DNA of 10,165 nucleotides from Thermomicrobiaceae bacterium (GTDB lineage Bacteria; Chloroflexota; Chloroflexia; Thermomicrobiales; Thermomicrobiaceae), in the NCBI GenBank assembly GCA_025966355.1, contig JAICWZ010000034.1, forward strand, positions 1 to 10,165, written 5' to 3'. A program made the position numbers and the translations under genes. The notes beneath the pieces are model-generated. The model did no database searches and had not been told where the DNA came from. It saw only the letters and a list, made by a program, of their open reading frames with translations. Positions 1 to 6,354 of this stretch are shown here, piece by piece (positions within the stretch are counted from its first letter, which is position 1; every line of letters begins with the position of its first letter).

Positions 1-2
1 AG

Positions 3-617
3 ATCGCGCCGCCGCTGATCTGGCTCGGGCGGCCGGTGCAGTTGATCCTCCAGGCCGTCTCGCCGCAGCGAAGCGGTCCGGTGTTGCGCGTCGCGTTGCG
101 CCGCCCCTGGGTGCGTGTCCTGCTCACCTTCTTCAGTCATCCGCTCGTCGCGTTTCTGTCCTTCAACGTCGCGATCATCTTCTGGCATGTACCGGCGATG
201 TATGACCTGGCGCTCTCGCATCAGACGATTCATGAGCTGGAGCACATCTGTTTCCTGACCGGCGGGTTGCTCTACTGGTGGGCGATTATCGAGCCGGTGC
301 CGCGCCACCATAAGCTGCGGACCGGCTTCGCGTTGGGTTCGATCTTCCTCAGCATGCTCGTCGCCGAAGCGCTGGGCGCAATTCTGACGCTCGACGGTTC
401 GGTGTTGTATCCGTTCTACAATGAGACGCGGCCACTCTGGGGGCTGTCGCAACTGGCCGATCAGCAGTACGCCGGACTTTTGATGTGGGTCGGTGGCGGG
501 CTGCTCTACCTGGTAATCCTCTTCGCCATCCTCATCCGTTCCTTCGGGCACGATGACTATCGGCCGTCGGCTGGAAGCGTTTCCAATGTCACGGCAACCG
601 CGGAAGCGCAGTCATGA
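3..617 (+). CDS. ctaG: CtaG-family (caa3-type) cytochrome c oxidase assembly membrane protein, 5'-truncated
   Basis: The reading frame is open through the left edge, so only the last 204 codons are visible. A GTG at 36 is an internal codon and unlikely to be the start, because the preceding residues (APPLIWLGRP) already fit the family. Several hydrophobic segments are separated by the conserved histidine/acidic region FWHVPAMYDLA...H..HELEH (about nt 180-250), followed by GLLYWW, and later by LYPFY, GLS..ADQQYAGLLMW and a final helix. This pattern is characteristic of caa3_CtaG proteins, which are integral membrane proteins associated with copper delivery to, or assembly of, cytochrome c oxidase. 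The C-terminus after the last helix is short and polar. The stop overlaps the next start in ATGA, implying translational coupling to the DUF2961 gene. Family assignment is firm. The exact role in oxidase assembly is inferred from homologues. Confidence 0.93.
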   Translation: MAPPLIWLGRPVQLILQAVSPQRSGPVLRVALRRPWVRVLLTFFSHPLVAFLSFNVAIIFWHVPAMYDLALSHQTIHELEHICFLTGGLLYWWAIIEPVPRHHKLRTGFALGSIFLSMLVAEALGAILTLDGSVLYPFYNETRPLWGLSQLADQQYAGLLMWVGGGLLYLVILFAILIRSFGHDDYRPSAGSVSNVTATAEAQS

Positions 618-1693
618 GCTACGGCGGTCTGAACCTGGGACTTGGCAATCTGGCGCTCCTGTCGACGGCTGAGACGCGGTCGATCAGCCCCGAGAATTTC
701 ACTGGCGAAAAGGGTCGTGGCGGCATTGCGACCGAAGGGACCGGCGCCGGACCGGCCCGCGAACTCGGCCAGGGCTGGAAGATTTCGCCAAGCATTCGTA
801 TCGCCCCGCGCACGCTGGCGACGCTGGCCGATATTCACGGTATGGGCTCGCTCCAGCATATCTGGCTCACCGTACATCCGTCGCACTGGCGCACGCTGTT
901 GCTCCGTTTTCACTGGGATGGCGATGTGCGTCCGGCGGTGCGCGTGCCGGTCGGCGATTTCTTCGGCAACGGCTGGTGCGAATTCGGCCAGATCTCGTCG
1001 CTGCCGATCGCGGTCAATCCAAACGGCGGATTCAATAGCTACTGGCCGATGCCCTTTCGCACGGCCGCACGCATCACGATCGAAAACCTCTCGGATGAGG
1101 AATGCACGCTCTATTACCAGATCACCTACGCGCTCGCCGAGGTGCCGGAGGAGGCCGCCTACTTCCAGGCGCAGTGGCGCCGGAGCAATCCGCTCGCGGA
1201 GGGTACGGTGCACACGCTGCTCGATGGCATTCGCGGCTCCGGGCACTACGCCGGCACCTATCTCGCCTGGGGCACGAATAGCTCCGGCTGGTGGGGCGAG
1301 GGCGAAATCAAGTTCTATCTTGACGGCGATGAGGAGTTCCCGACGATTTGCGGCACCGGCACCGAAGACTACTTCGGCGGCGCCTGGAACTTCGATGTAC
1401 CGGGGCGCGGCTACACCTCGTTCAGTACGCCCTTTCTCGGACTGCATCAGATTCTCAAACCGGATGGACTCTATCGCAGCCAGCAGCGCTTCGGTTTATA
1501 TCGGTGGCACATCCTCGATCCGATTCGCTTTCATTCGGATCTACGCGTCACGATCCAGGCGCTCGGCTGGCGCTCCGGCGGGCGCTATCTGCCGCTCCAT
1601 GACGACATCGCCTCAACCGCATTCTGGTATCAGCGCGAGACGTCGGCCGGGCAGCCGTCGACACCGGATGTGCGTGCGCTCGAGATTCACTGA
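614..1693 (+). CDS. DUF2961 family protein, putative GH172-type glycoside hydrolase
   Basis: This 359-residue protein has no signal peptide or membrane helix, so it is probably cytoplasmic. The N-terminal half contains ARELGQGWKISPSIRI (48-63), IWLTVHPSHWRTLLLRFHWDG (83-103, read in parts) and a VPVGDFFG segment (111-118). The family signature follows, with WWGEGE (226-231), FYLDGDE and GTGTEDYFGGAWNF (247-260). DUF2961 has been reclassified as glycoside hydrolase family 172, whose characterised members act on difructose dianhydride I or on D-arabinofuranosides using two glutamates. Here E229 or E231 and E251 are the obvious candidates for that pair. The sugar substrate cannot be read from sequence. 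The start is the ATG in the ATGA overlap with ctaG, with a GGAAG about 9 nt upstream. No transporter or other sugar gene lies beside it, so the pathway is unknown. The stop falls at the edge of the 1692-1776 inverted repeat. Confidence 0.92.
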   Translation: MSYGGLNLGLGNLALLSTAETRSISPENFTGEKGRGGIATEGTGAGPARELGQGWKISPSIRIAPRTLATLADIHGMGSLQHIWLTVHPSHWRTLLLRFHWDGDVRPAVRVPVGDFFGNGWCEFGQISSLPIAVNPNGGFNSYWPMPFRTAARITIENLSDEECTLYYQITYALAEVPEEAAYFQAQWRRSNPLAEGTVHTLLDGIRGSGHYAGTYLAWGTNSSGWWGEGEIKFYLDGDEEFPTICGTGTEDYFGGAWNFDVPGRGYTSFSTPFLGLHQILKPDGLYRSQQRFGLYRWHILDPIRFHSDLRVTIQALGWRSGGRYLPLHDDIASTAFWYQRETSAGQPSTPDVRALEIH

Positions 1694-1776
1694 GGACGTG
1701 TTTCCCTCGCAGAGGCGCAGAGGGCGCAGAGTTTTTCATGTTTTAATCTCTGTACCCTCTGCGAGAAACATCCCTC
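1692..1776. repeat. Imperfect inverted repeat of CGCAGAGG units; likely bidirectional terminator
   Basis: The left arm (1692-1731) and right arm (1748-1776) share GAGG..TGTTTC..TCGCAGAGG and a CAGAG tip when one is reverse-complemented. The left arm carries one extra CGCAGAGG unit, so the unit is tandemly repeated there. The loop is AT-rich (tttttcatgttttaat). The arms reach into the stop codons of the two converging genes on either side. The T-run inside the loop and the convergent position suit a two-way transcription terminator. The CGCAGAGGCGCAGAGG motif also resembles dispersed intergenic repeats known from several phyla. Confidence 0.6.
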
Positions 1777-2023
1777 AACCATTCCGTGAACCCCGGGGTG
1801 CGTAGACAACGCGGACCGGTTGGCGCACGAAGCGGGCCTGCTCGTCCTGCGCGGAGCTCTCCGGTTCTTCGACTATTGCCTCATCGCACGGCTTGCGCAG
1901 CGTGAACTGATCGTCGTCGAGAACCGGCTTCTCGTTGGGACAGCGCTCGTGTTCCGCCCAGAGGTTCGCCCGCCAGCTCACCAGATCCAGACTGAGTGAA
2001 AAGTGCATCGGTTCCGCGATCAT
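1775..2023 (-). CDS. Small acidic protein of unknown function, third gene of the ABC exporter operon
   Basis: I do not recognise this 82-residue product. It begins MIAEPMHFSLSLDLVSW, is rich in D/E in the middle (KPVLDDDQF, EAIVEEPESSAQDEQ) and ends in a basic segment (RFVRQPVRVVYAPRG). It has no signal peptide, membrane helix or known motif. Codon third positions are strongly G/C, as in the neighbouring genes, which supports real coding. The start at 2023 is chosen for a GAGAGG 11 nt upstream. The frame is open back to an ATG at 2107, but that would overlap the permease end by 52 bp and has no better ribosome binding site. An ATG at 2008 is a further alternative. The gene starts 32 bp after the permease stop, on the same strand, and ends inside the terminator-like repeat, so it is probably co-transcribed with the exporter. 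Whether it is expressed is uncertain. Confidence 0.45.
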   Translation of the reverse strand: MIAEPMHFSLSLDLVSWRANLWAEHERCPNEKPVLDDDQFTLRKPCDEAIVEEPESSAQDEQARFVRQPVRVVYAPRGSRNG

Positions 2024-2055
2024 GTCGGGCCGAACCTCTCTGTACGCCCTGTGGC

Positions 2056-2832
2056 TTACGCCGAGCGCTGGTAGGAACGAAATGCCTGGGTCGCCAGCCA
2101 GGCGCAAACGAGCGCGAAGATCACCAGATAGCCGAGATGAGTGCAGACGACGCTCCAGTCGGCGTTGCTGCTCAGCGCCTCGCGCCCCGCTTGCACCGAC
2201 CAGTTGACCGGATTGAAGAGCGCGACCTTCTGCATCCAGTGCGGCATCAACGTTTCGGACATGAATACGGACGAGAGAAAGGTGAGCGGCAGGAGCACGA
2301 AGTTGACCGCCGCGATGACCGATTCTTCCTTGCGCGCCATGAGCGCCGCGGCGCAGGAGAGCGCACCGAAGGGTGCCGCCAGCAAGACCGCACTGAGCAC
2401 CAGCGCCAGCAGGCCAATGCCGCCATCCGGGAAGCGCGCCCCGACGAGCAGGCCAAGCCCGATGATGATGACCGACTGGATGATGGTTACGACCGCCATC
2501 TGCGTCAGCCGCCCAATGATGAGGGCCGAGCGGCTGGCCGGAGAGACGAGAAAGCGATCGAGCACGCCGCGGTCAAGATCCTGTATCACGCCCATGCCGC
2601 TCCAGCCGGCGGAGTAGAGCGCGCTCATGACGACAATCCCCGGTGTCAGGAAGTTGATGTACGAGTCGGCGCCGAAACCGGGTAAGTCGACGACCTTCTT
2701 GAAGAGCGCGCCGAAGAGCAGGAGGTAGATCGCCGGGCTGACGATGGTGAACGCGATATACGCCGGTTGGCGCGCCAAATTGCGCAACTGGCGCTGCATC
2801 ATGTACCACGAATGGGTGATCGTCGTTGTCAT
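2056..2832 (-). CDS. ABC-2 type transporter permease, DrrB-like
   Basis: This 258-residue integral membrane protein forms the channel half of an ABC exporter. About six hydrophobic segments are visible, near residues 24-44, 60-80, 108-131, 138-165, 172-191 and 232-250. This is the usual layout of ABC-2 permeases, which lack a periplasmic loop domain. The cytoplasmic stretch after the second helix, QDLDRGVLDRFLVSPASR (84-101), is the conserved coupling region seen in DrrB and NodJ-type permeases. The length matches the family (about 250-280). The ATG overlaps the ATPase stop by 4 bp, so the two subunits are translationally coupled. Homologues export antibiotics, lipids or polysaccharides, and the substrate here cannot be deduced. 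Confidence 0.93.
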   Translation of the reverse strand: MTTTITHSWYMMQRQLRNLARQPAYIAFTIVSPAIYLLLFGALFKKVVDLPGFGADSYINFLTPGIVVMSALYSAGWSGMGVIQDLDRGVLDRFLVSPASRSALIIGRLTQMAVVTIIQSVIIIGLGLLVGARFPDGGIGLLALVLSAVLLAAPFGALSCAAALMARKEESVIAAVNFVLLPLTFLSSVFMSETLMPHWMQKVALFNPVNWSVQAGREALSSNADWSVVCTHLGYLVIFALVCAWLATQAFRSYQRSA

Positions 2833-3878
2833 CGGACTCCCTCGGTATCCGCTTCGCTGAACGAACGGCCGGTGTGGCGCAGGTAGACATCATCCAGCGA
2901 TGGTCGCGAGACGAGCACCGAGGCGACGGGCAGGCCGGCGCCGTCGAGCGCCGCCAGCACCGCCGGAATGGCGGTCGCGCTGCTATCGACGCGCGCCCGA
3001 ACGGTGCGCCCCTCGACCATCAGCTCACGGACAATGCCGAGCCGCTCGATGGCGTTCTGCACGGAGCCGGAATCGCTGATCTCGGAGAGCTCGATCTGAA
3101 TCGAGTCGCCGTGCAGTTCGCCCTTGAGCTGATCCGGTGTGCCGCGGGCTACGATCCGCCCGTGATCGACGATGGCGAGATTCTGGGCCAGATGATCGGC
3201 TTCTTCGAGATAATGGGTCGTGAGCAGAATCGTCAGACCTTCGTCGGTCGCCAGACGCGAAATCTCGCGCCACGTATCGGCGCGCACTTCCGGATCGAGC
3301 CCGGTCGTCGGCTCGTCGAGGAAGAGAACGCGCGGCCGGTGGATCAAACCCATGGCGATATCGAGCCGTCGCTGCATGCCGCCGGAGTAGCCGCTCGCCA
3401 CGCGATCGGCCGCCGTGGTCAGCCCGAAGCGCTCCAGCAGTTCGGCGACGCGCGACTTGAGTTCCGCCCCGCCGAGGCCATAGACGCGTCCCTGGAGCGT
3501 CAGATTCTCACGTGCCGTCGCTTCGAGATCGACGCCGGAACGCTGGGCGACGCAGCCGATGACGTGGCGTACGCGATCCGGTTCGCGCAGGACATCGATG
3601 CCGGTGATCCGCGCTTCTCCCGAATCGGGCCGCGACAACGTCGTCAGAATCTTGACGGTGGTCGACTTGCCGGCGCCGTTCGGCCCGAGCAGGCCGAAGA
3701 TCGTGCCGGGCTGGACCGCAAAGCTGAGATCATCGACGGCGTGCACGTCGCCGCGATACGTCTTGACCAGATTTCGTGCCTCAATCGCCGGTGTCTGTTC
3801 GCTCGAGTTCGTCGTCATCGCCACCCCACTCGCATCGCTCCGTTCTCTTAACACCACTGCCGCCCCGTTCCGTGACAT
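2829..3878 (-). CDS. ABC transporter ATP-binding protein, DrrA-like
   Basis: This is the nucleotide-binding subunit of the exporter, 349 residues from the chosen start. Walker A is GPNGAGKST (65-73), the Q-loop is at Q112 (VAQRSG), the signature is YSGGMQRR (164-171), Walker B is LFLDEPT (185-191), and the switch histidine is H222. The C-terminal extension ends in PSLDDVYLRHTGRSF (326-340), the hallmark of the daunorubicin-resistance (DrrA) subfamily. It would energise the adjacent permease at the cytoplasmic face. The start at 3878 has a very strong ribosome binding site (AAAGGGGGTGA, 5 nt before the ATG). A second ATG at 3818 gives the more usual short N-terminus (MTTNSSEQTPAIEARNL) but has only a weaker GGGGTGG upstream. 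The frame also continues to an ATG at 3926, which overlaps the candidate -10 box and is unlikely. The function is certain but the start is not. Confidence 0.96.
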   Translation of the reverse strand: MSRNGAAVVLRERSDASGVAMTTNSSEQTPAIEARNLVKTYRGDVHAVDDLSFAVQPGTIFGLLGPNGAGKSTTVKILTTLSRPDSGEARITGIDVLREPDRVRHVIGCVAQRSGVDLEATARENLTLQGRVYGLGGAELKSRVAELLERFGLTTAADRVASGYSGGMQRRLDIAMGLIHRPRVLFLDEPTTGLDPEVRADTWREISRLATDEGLTILLTTHYLEEADHLAQNLAIVDHGRIVARGTPDQLKGELHGDSIQIELSEISDSGSVQNAIERLGIVRELMVEGRTVRARVDSSATAIPAVLAALDGAGLPVASVLVSRPSLDDVYLRHTGRSFSEADTEGVR

Positions 3879-3912
3879 TCGCGTCACCCCCTTTGCTCTG
3901 CTCGCTGCCGTT

Positions 3913-3940
3913 GCTATACTGATCATCGAGATGCTTGATA
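3913..3940 (-). promoter_or_regulatory. Candidate promoter for the ABC exporter operon
   Basis: On the minus strand, TATAGC (3918-3913) resembles a -10 box. A poor -35 match (TATCAA, 3940-3935) lies 16 nt upstream. Transcription from here would begin near 3906, leaving about 28 nt of leader before the ATG at 3878, which is consistent with the ribosome binding site. The -35 is weak, which would suit a regulated promoter but also makes the call tentative. The element occupies the same stretch as the -35 box of the divergent marR-type gene. Confidence 0.3.
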
Positions 3941-3962
3941 GCCGTTTAGATCATTCCATAAG
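3935..3962 (+). promoter_or_regulatory. Candidate sigma70-type promoter of the MarR-fusion gene
   Basis: TTGATA (3935-3940, five of six consensus bases) is followed after 16 nt by CATAAG (3957-3962, four of six). The predicted transcription start falls inside the palindrome at 3963-3981, and the leader to the ATG at 3999 would be about 30 nt. The AT-rich character of this stretch stands out from the surrounding GC-rich coding DNA, as expected for a promoter. Confidence 0.5.
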
Positions 3963-3981
3963 TATCTCAGAGACTAAGATA
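3963..3981. promoter_or_regulatory. 19-bp palindrome, probable MarR operator
   Basis: TATCTCAGAGACTAAGATA is a near-perfect dyad: seven of nine base pairs match around a central G. Its length and CT.AG-type half-sites are typical of sites bound by dimeric MarR proteins. It starts directly after the candidate -10 box and ends 17 nt before the start codon of the MarR-fusion gene. Bound protein would therefore block that promoter, giving autorepression, and would sit about 45-63 bp upstream of the divergent exporter operon's expected start. Confidence 0.6.
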
Positions 3982-3998
3982 AAATATCTGGAGGCAAC

Positions 3999-5165
3999 AT
4001 GTCAAGCATCGTTCCCGAACGCGATCGTCTGTTAATACAGTTGGATCGTGAGATGCGCCGGGTCAGTTCGCAATCGGTCATGTTCAGTCAGGCCGTTGCC
4101 GAGCGACTCGGTATCAACCCGACCGACCTCGAATGCCTCGGCATCATCGGCGAAACCGGCGCGCTGACCGCCGGGCAACTAGCCGAACTGACCGGACTGA
4201 CGACCGGCGCGATCACCGGCGTCATCGATCGGTTGGAAAAGGCGGGGTATGTGCGCCGCGCACAAGACCCCGGCGACCGGCGCCGGGTGATTGTGCAGCC
4301 GATCGAGAACGTTGCCGAGCAACGTATCGCGCCGCTCTTCTCCTCGATCGGCGATGCGATGGCGCAGATCGTCTCGCGTTACAGCAACGAGCAACTGGCG
4401 TTCATCATCGATTTCGCCACGGCCATGAATCACATGACGCTGGAAGAGACCTCTAAGCTGCGGGGCAACGACGATGCCGGTGGTGACGGCGAACTTCGCG
4501 CGCCGCTGGGCAGCGTGAAGCGCGGTAAGCTCGTCTTTGCCACCGGCGCCTCGGATGTCACGATCCGGGGTGATACGTCACTCAGCGATCTCTATCGTGC
4601 CCGCTTCGAGGGGAATCCACCGCTGATTCAGGTGCAGGACGGCGTCGTGACCGTCAAGCACCAGCACCGGCCGCATTTCGAATGGAGCAGCCGCTCATTC
4701 GGCGAGCTGAAGGTGAACGTCTCGCTCCCCTGGCAGCTTGGCTGGCTGATGCGGACCGTCGGTAATGTGAGCCTGAACACGACAATCCCCTGGGAGATCG
4801 AGATTCGGGCGGGTGCCTCGCACTTCAGCGTCGATCTCACCGGCATGCAGCTTGAATCGCTGCGCGTGAAGGGTGGCGCCAGCCAGGCGACGTTGACGCT
4901 GCCGCGCCCGGTCGGCACCGTGCCGGTCACGATCGGCACCGGCGCCAGCCAGGTGACGATCCACCGCCCGGCCGGCGTGCCGACGCGTGTGCATGTACAC
5001 AAGGGCGCTAACCAGGTGAACCTCGACGCGCAGTACTTCGGCGCCATCGGCGGCGAAATGCACTGGGAAGGCCCCGACTACGCCTCGGCCCGCGATCGCA
5101 TCGACATCAACATCTCCGGCGGCGCCAGCCACCTGGTGATCGACACGATCGAGGGGGTGGTGTAG
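3999..5165 (+). CDS. MarR-type transcriptional regulator fused to a GAS-repeat beta (DUF4097/toastrack-like) domain
   Basis: The 388-residue product has two parts. Residues 1-150 are a MarR winged helix: helices flanking LTAGQLAELTGLTTGAITG (56-74), the recognition helix continuing to RLEKAGYVRR (78-87), and the wing DPGDRRRVIV (90-99). Residues 165-388 form a domain of repeating G-A-S/N-x-V-x-I/L strands at 183, 272, 293, 315, 336 and 375. The regular 21-22-residue spacing between 272 and 336 suggests rungs of a beta-solenoid or toastrack fold. No membrane helix or signal peptide is present, so the repeat domain is predicted cytoplasmic, attached directly to a DNA-binding dimer. Ordinary MarR proteins are about 140-170 residues. 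The start has a strong TGGAGG 4 nt upstream. The gene is divergent from the DrrAB-like exporter, with an operator-like palindrome between them, so it probably represses itself and perhaps the exporter. The ligand and the role of the repeat domain are unknown. Confidence 0.93.
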   Translation: MSSIVPERDRLLIQLDREMRRVSSQSVMFSQAVAERLGINPTDLECLGIIGETGALTAGQLAELTGLTTGAITGVIDRLEKAGYVRRAQDPGDRRRVIVQPIENVAEQRIAPLFSSIGDAMAQIVSRYSNEQLAFIIDFATAMNHMTLEETSKLRGNDDAGGDGELRAPLGSVKRGKLVFATGASDVTIRGDTSLSDLYRARFEGNPPLIQVQDGVVTVKHQHRPHFEWSSRSFGELKVNVSLPWQLGWLMRTVGNVSLNTTIPWEIEIRAGASHFSVDLTGMQLESLRVKGGASQATLTLPRPVGTVPVTIGTGASQVTIHRPAGVPTRVHVHKGANQVNLDAQYFGAIGGEMHWEGPDYASARDRIDINISGGASHLVIDTIEGVV

Positions 5166-5180
5166 CGACACCGAGATCGC

Positions 5181-5837
5181 CTAGCCCGCATCCTCCAACA
5201 AGTGGACGCAGTCGTTAAACCGAATCAGCTCCGCGGGGAGGCGGAAGGGGTTGGAGGGGACGAGCAGTTCGCTGACGGCGCAATTCTGGTGGCGGAACTC
5301 ACGATACGGCCGCGCCGGCACGCTGGCCAGCGTCGAGACGATCCAACCGAGCGGGCCGCCGTGCGAGACGGCCACGATCGTCTGACCCGGATGGCGTTCA
5401 ACGATCTCTTCGATGGCAGCCATGGCGCGCTCGCGCAACTGGAAATGGCTTTCGCCACCCGGCCAGGGGATCATGATGCTCTCGTCATCGACCTCGCGCA
5501 GCAGCCGTGGATGGAGCGTGGCGAGATCGGCGATCGCCTTGCCGGTCGCCTCGCCAACGTCGATCTCGCGCAGGCCGTCGACCGGAATCGGCTCCAGATC
5601 GAGCTCGGCGCCGATCAGTTCGGCCGTCTGGCGCGTGCGTGGCAGGGTGCTGGTATAGAGCGCGTCGATGTGGGTGTAGCGGCGGAGCCCGATGCCGGTC
5701 AACGTCGCCTGCCGCCGGCCAAGCTCGGTCAGGACGACACTGGTCGACCAGCCCGAGAAGACACCCTGCGCGTTCGCCGTCGATTCGCCATGGCGAACCA
5801 GCAGCAGGCGCGTCGTCTGCGTGTTTGTGTCGCGCAC
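5181..5837 (-). CDS. Histidine phosphatase family protein (phosphoglycerate mutase-like)
   Basis: This 218-residue cytoplasmic protein belongs to the histidine phosphatase superfamily. LLLVRHGEST (11-20) carries the nucleophilic H16 with R15. The segment STLPRTRQTAELI (63-75) supplies the second phosphate-binding arginine, R67. REIDVGEATG (90-99) holds the probable acid residue E91, and VSHGGPLGWI (157-166) holds the second histidine, H159. The motif order and length match broad-specificity phosphatases of the GpmB/CobC-like branch rather than glycolytic dPGM (about 250 residues). The natural substrate cannot be assigned. The start is a GTG, as no ATG lies nearby and the RHG motif is only 14 codons in. 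The ribosome binding site is weak (AAGAG). It converges with the MarR-fusion gene, the stops being 15 bp apart with no obvious terminator between them. Confidence 0.93.
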   Translation of the reverse strand: MRDTNTQTTRLLLVRHGESTANAQGVFSGWSTSVVLTELGRRQATLTGIGLRRYTHIDALYTSTLPRTRQTAELIGAELDLEPIPVDGLREIDVGEATGKAIADLATLHPRLLREVDDESIMIPWPGGESHFQLRERAMAAIEEIVERHPGQTIVAVSHGGPLGWIVSTLASVPARPYREFRHQNCAVSELLVPSNPFRLPAELIRFNDCVHLLEDAG

Positions 5838-5848
5838 TCAGTTTCTCT

Positions 5849-5864
5849 TTCGTTCGATAACGAA
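5849..5864. repeat. Short perfect palindromic element upstream of the phosphatase gene
   Basis: TTCGTT-cgat-AACGAA is a perfect 6-bp inverted repeat with a 4-nt centre, 11 bp upstream of the GTG start of the histidine phosphatase gene. It could be a small operator or a hairpin in the leader. Nothing else identifies it. Confidence 0.35.
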
Positions 5865-5913
5865 CCGATCTGGTGGTCGTGCGCGATCACGGTCGGACCA
5901 CCCCGGAAAATGA

Positions 5914-5940
5914 CCGGCGACCAGGCAACGCGGTCGCCGG
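5914..5940 (-). terminator. Hairpin downstream of the small membrane protein gene
   Basis: CCGGCGACC (5914-5922) and GGTCGCCGG (5932-5940) form a perfect 9-bp GC-rich stem with a 9-nt loop. It begins 10 bp beyond the stop of the minus-strand gene at 5951. On that strand it is followed by TCATTTTCC, a poor U-tract. This would serve as a weak intrinsic terminator or a processing stem between this gene and the phosphatase gene. Confidence 0.5.
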
Positions 5941-5950
5941 CCGGTCGACG

Positions 5951-6190
5951 CTAGGCTGTCGCGCTGGCGGTATGGCGCCATTCGGCGCGCGCCACACCGG
6001 CGATGATGATCGCAATGGCCAACGCCGCGAAGGCGATCAGCCACTCCAGTGAGCCGCTGTGGTTATCGGGATCGATTCGGAAGACGATCTCGATCCAGTC
6101 TTTCCAGATGAGCGTGAGTACCGCGAAGATGAGGCTGAGCGTCGCGAAGCCTGCTTCTACCCAGAAGCGTGTGCGGAGACGTTCTTTCAT
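5951..6190 (-). CDS. Small two-helix membrane protein of unknown function
   Basis: The product has 79 residues. A basic N-terminus (MKERLRTRFW) precedes a first membrane helix (about 10-29). A polar extracytoplasmic loop, KDWIEIVFRIDPDNHSGSLEW, spans 30-50 and is followed by a second helix (about 50-67) and a short tail. The positive-inside rule places both ends in the cytoplasm. Short proteins of this plan, with a DP..GSLEW-like loop, occur in GC-rich Gram-positive bacteria and are usually annotated as hypothetical. I recognise the type but know no function. The ATG is preceded by a good GAGGAG 6 nt upstream and, further up, by a CCGGC-aatc-GCCGG hairpin (6204-6217). It is followed by a terminator-like stem, so it is probably transcribed separately from the phosphatase gene, although both lie on the same strand. 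Confidence 0.8.
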   Translation of the reverse strand: MKERLRTRFWVEAGFATLSLIFAVLTLIWKDWIEIVFRIDPDNHSGSLEWLIAFAALAIAIIIAGVARAEWRHTASATA

Positions 6191-6354
6191 CGAGACTCCT
6201 CACCCGGCAATCGCCGGCAACATGAAGCATCGACACCAACCCGTGACTGCTGAATTCTGTTCATACCACCGGTCGTGCGTCTCGTCAATCGTTTTTGCGT
6301 GGCTGATCGTCTGTGACTCTCGGGCAGGCTCCGTCATGCGCTCGGTATACTTGA

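Noticed and set aside
557..1447. Open frame of 296 codons antisense to the DUF2961 gene
   Set aside because: It matches no known family, is rich in R and A as expected of antisense frames in GC-rich DNA, and lies opposite a well-supported gene.
2826..3851. Open frame of 341 codons antisense to the ABC ATPase gene
   Set aside because: The opposite strand holds all ABC ATPase motifs. This frame has low-complexity R/A/D composition and no family resemblance.
5872..5902. GGTGGTC/GACCACC inverted repeat with a 17-nt loop between the phosphatase and small membrane protein genes
   Set aside because: The arms are only 7 bp with a long loop, and a stronger stem lies beside it at 5914-5940. It is weak support for a separate element.
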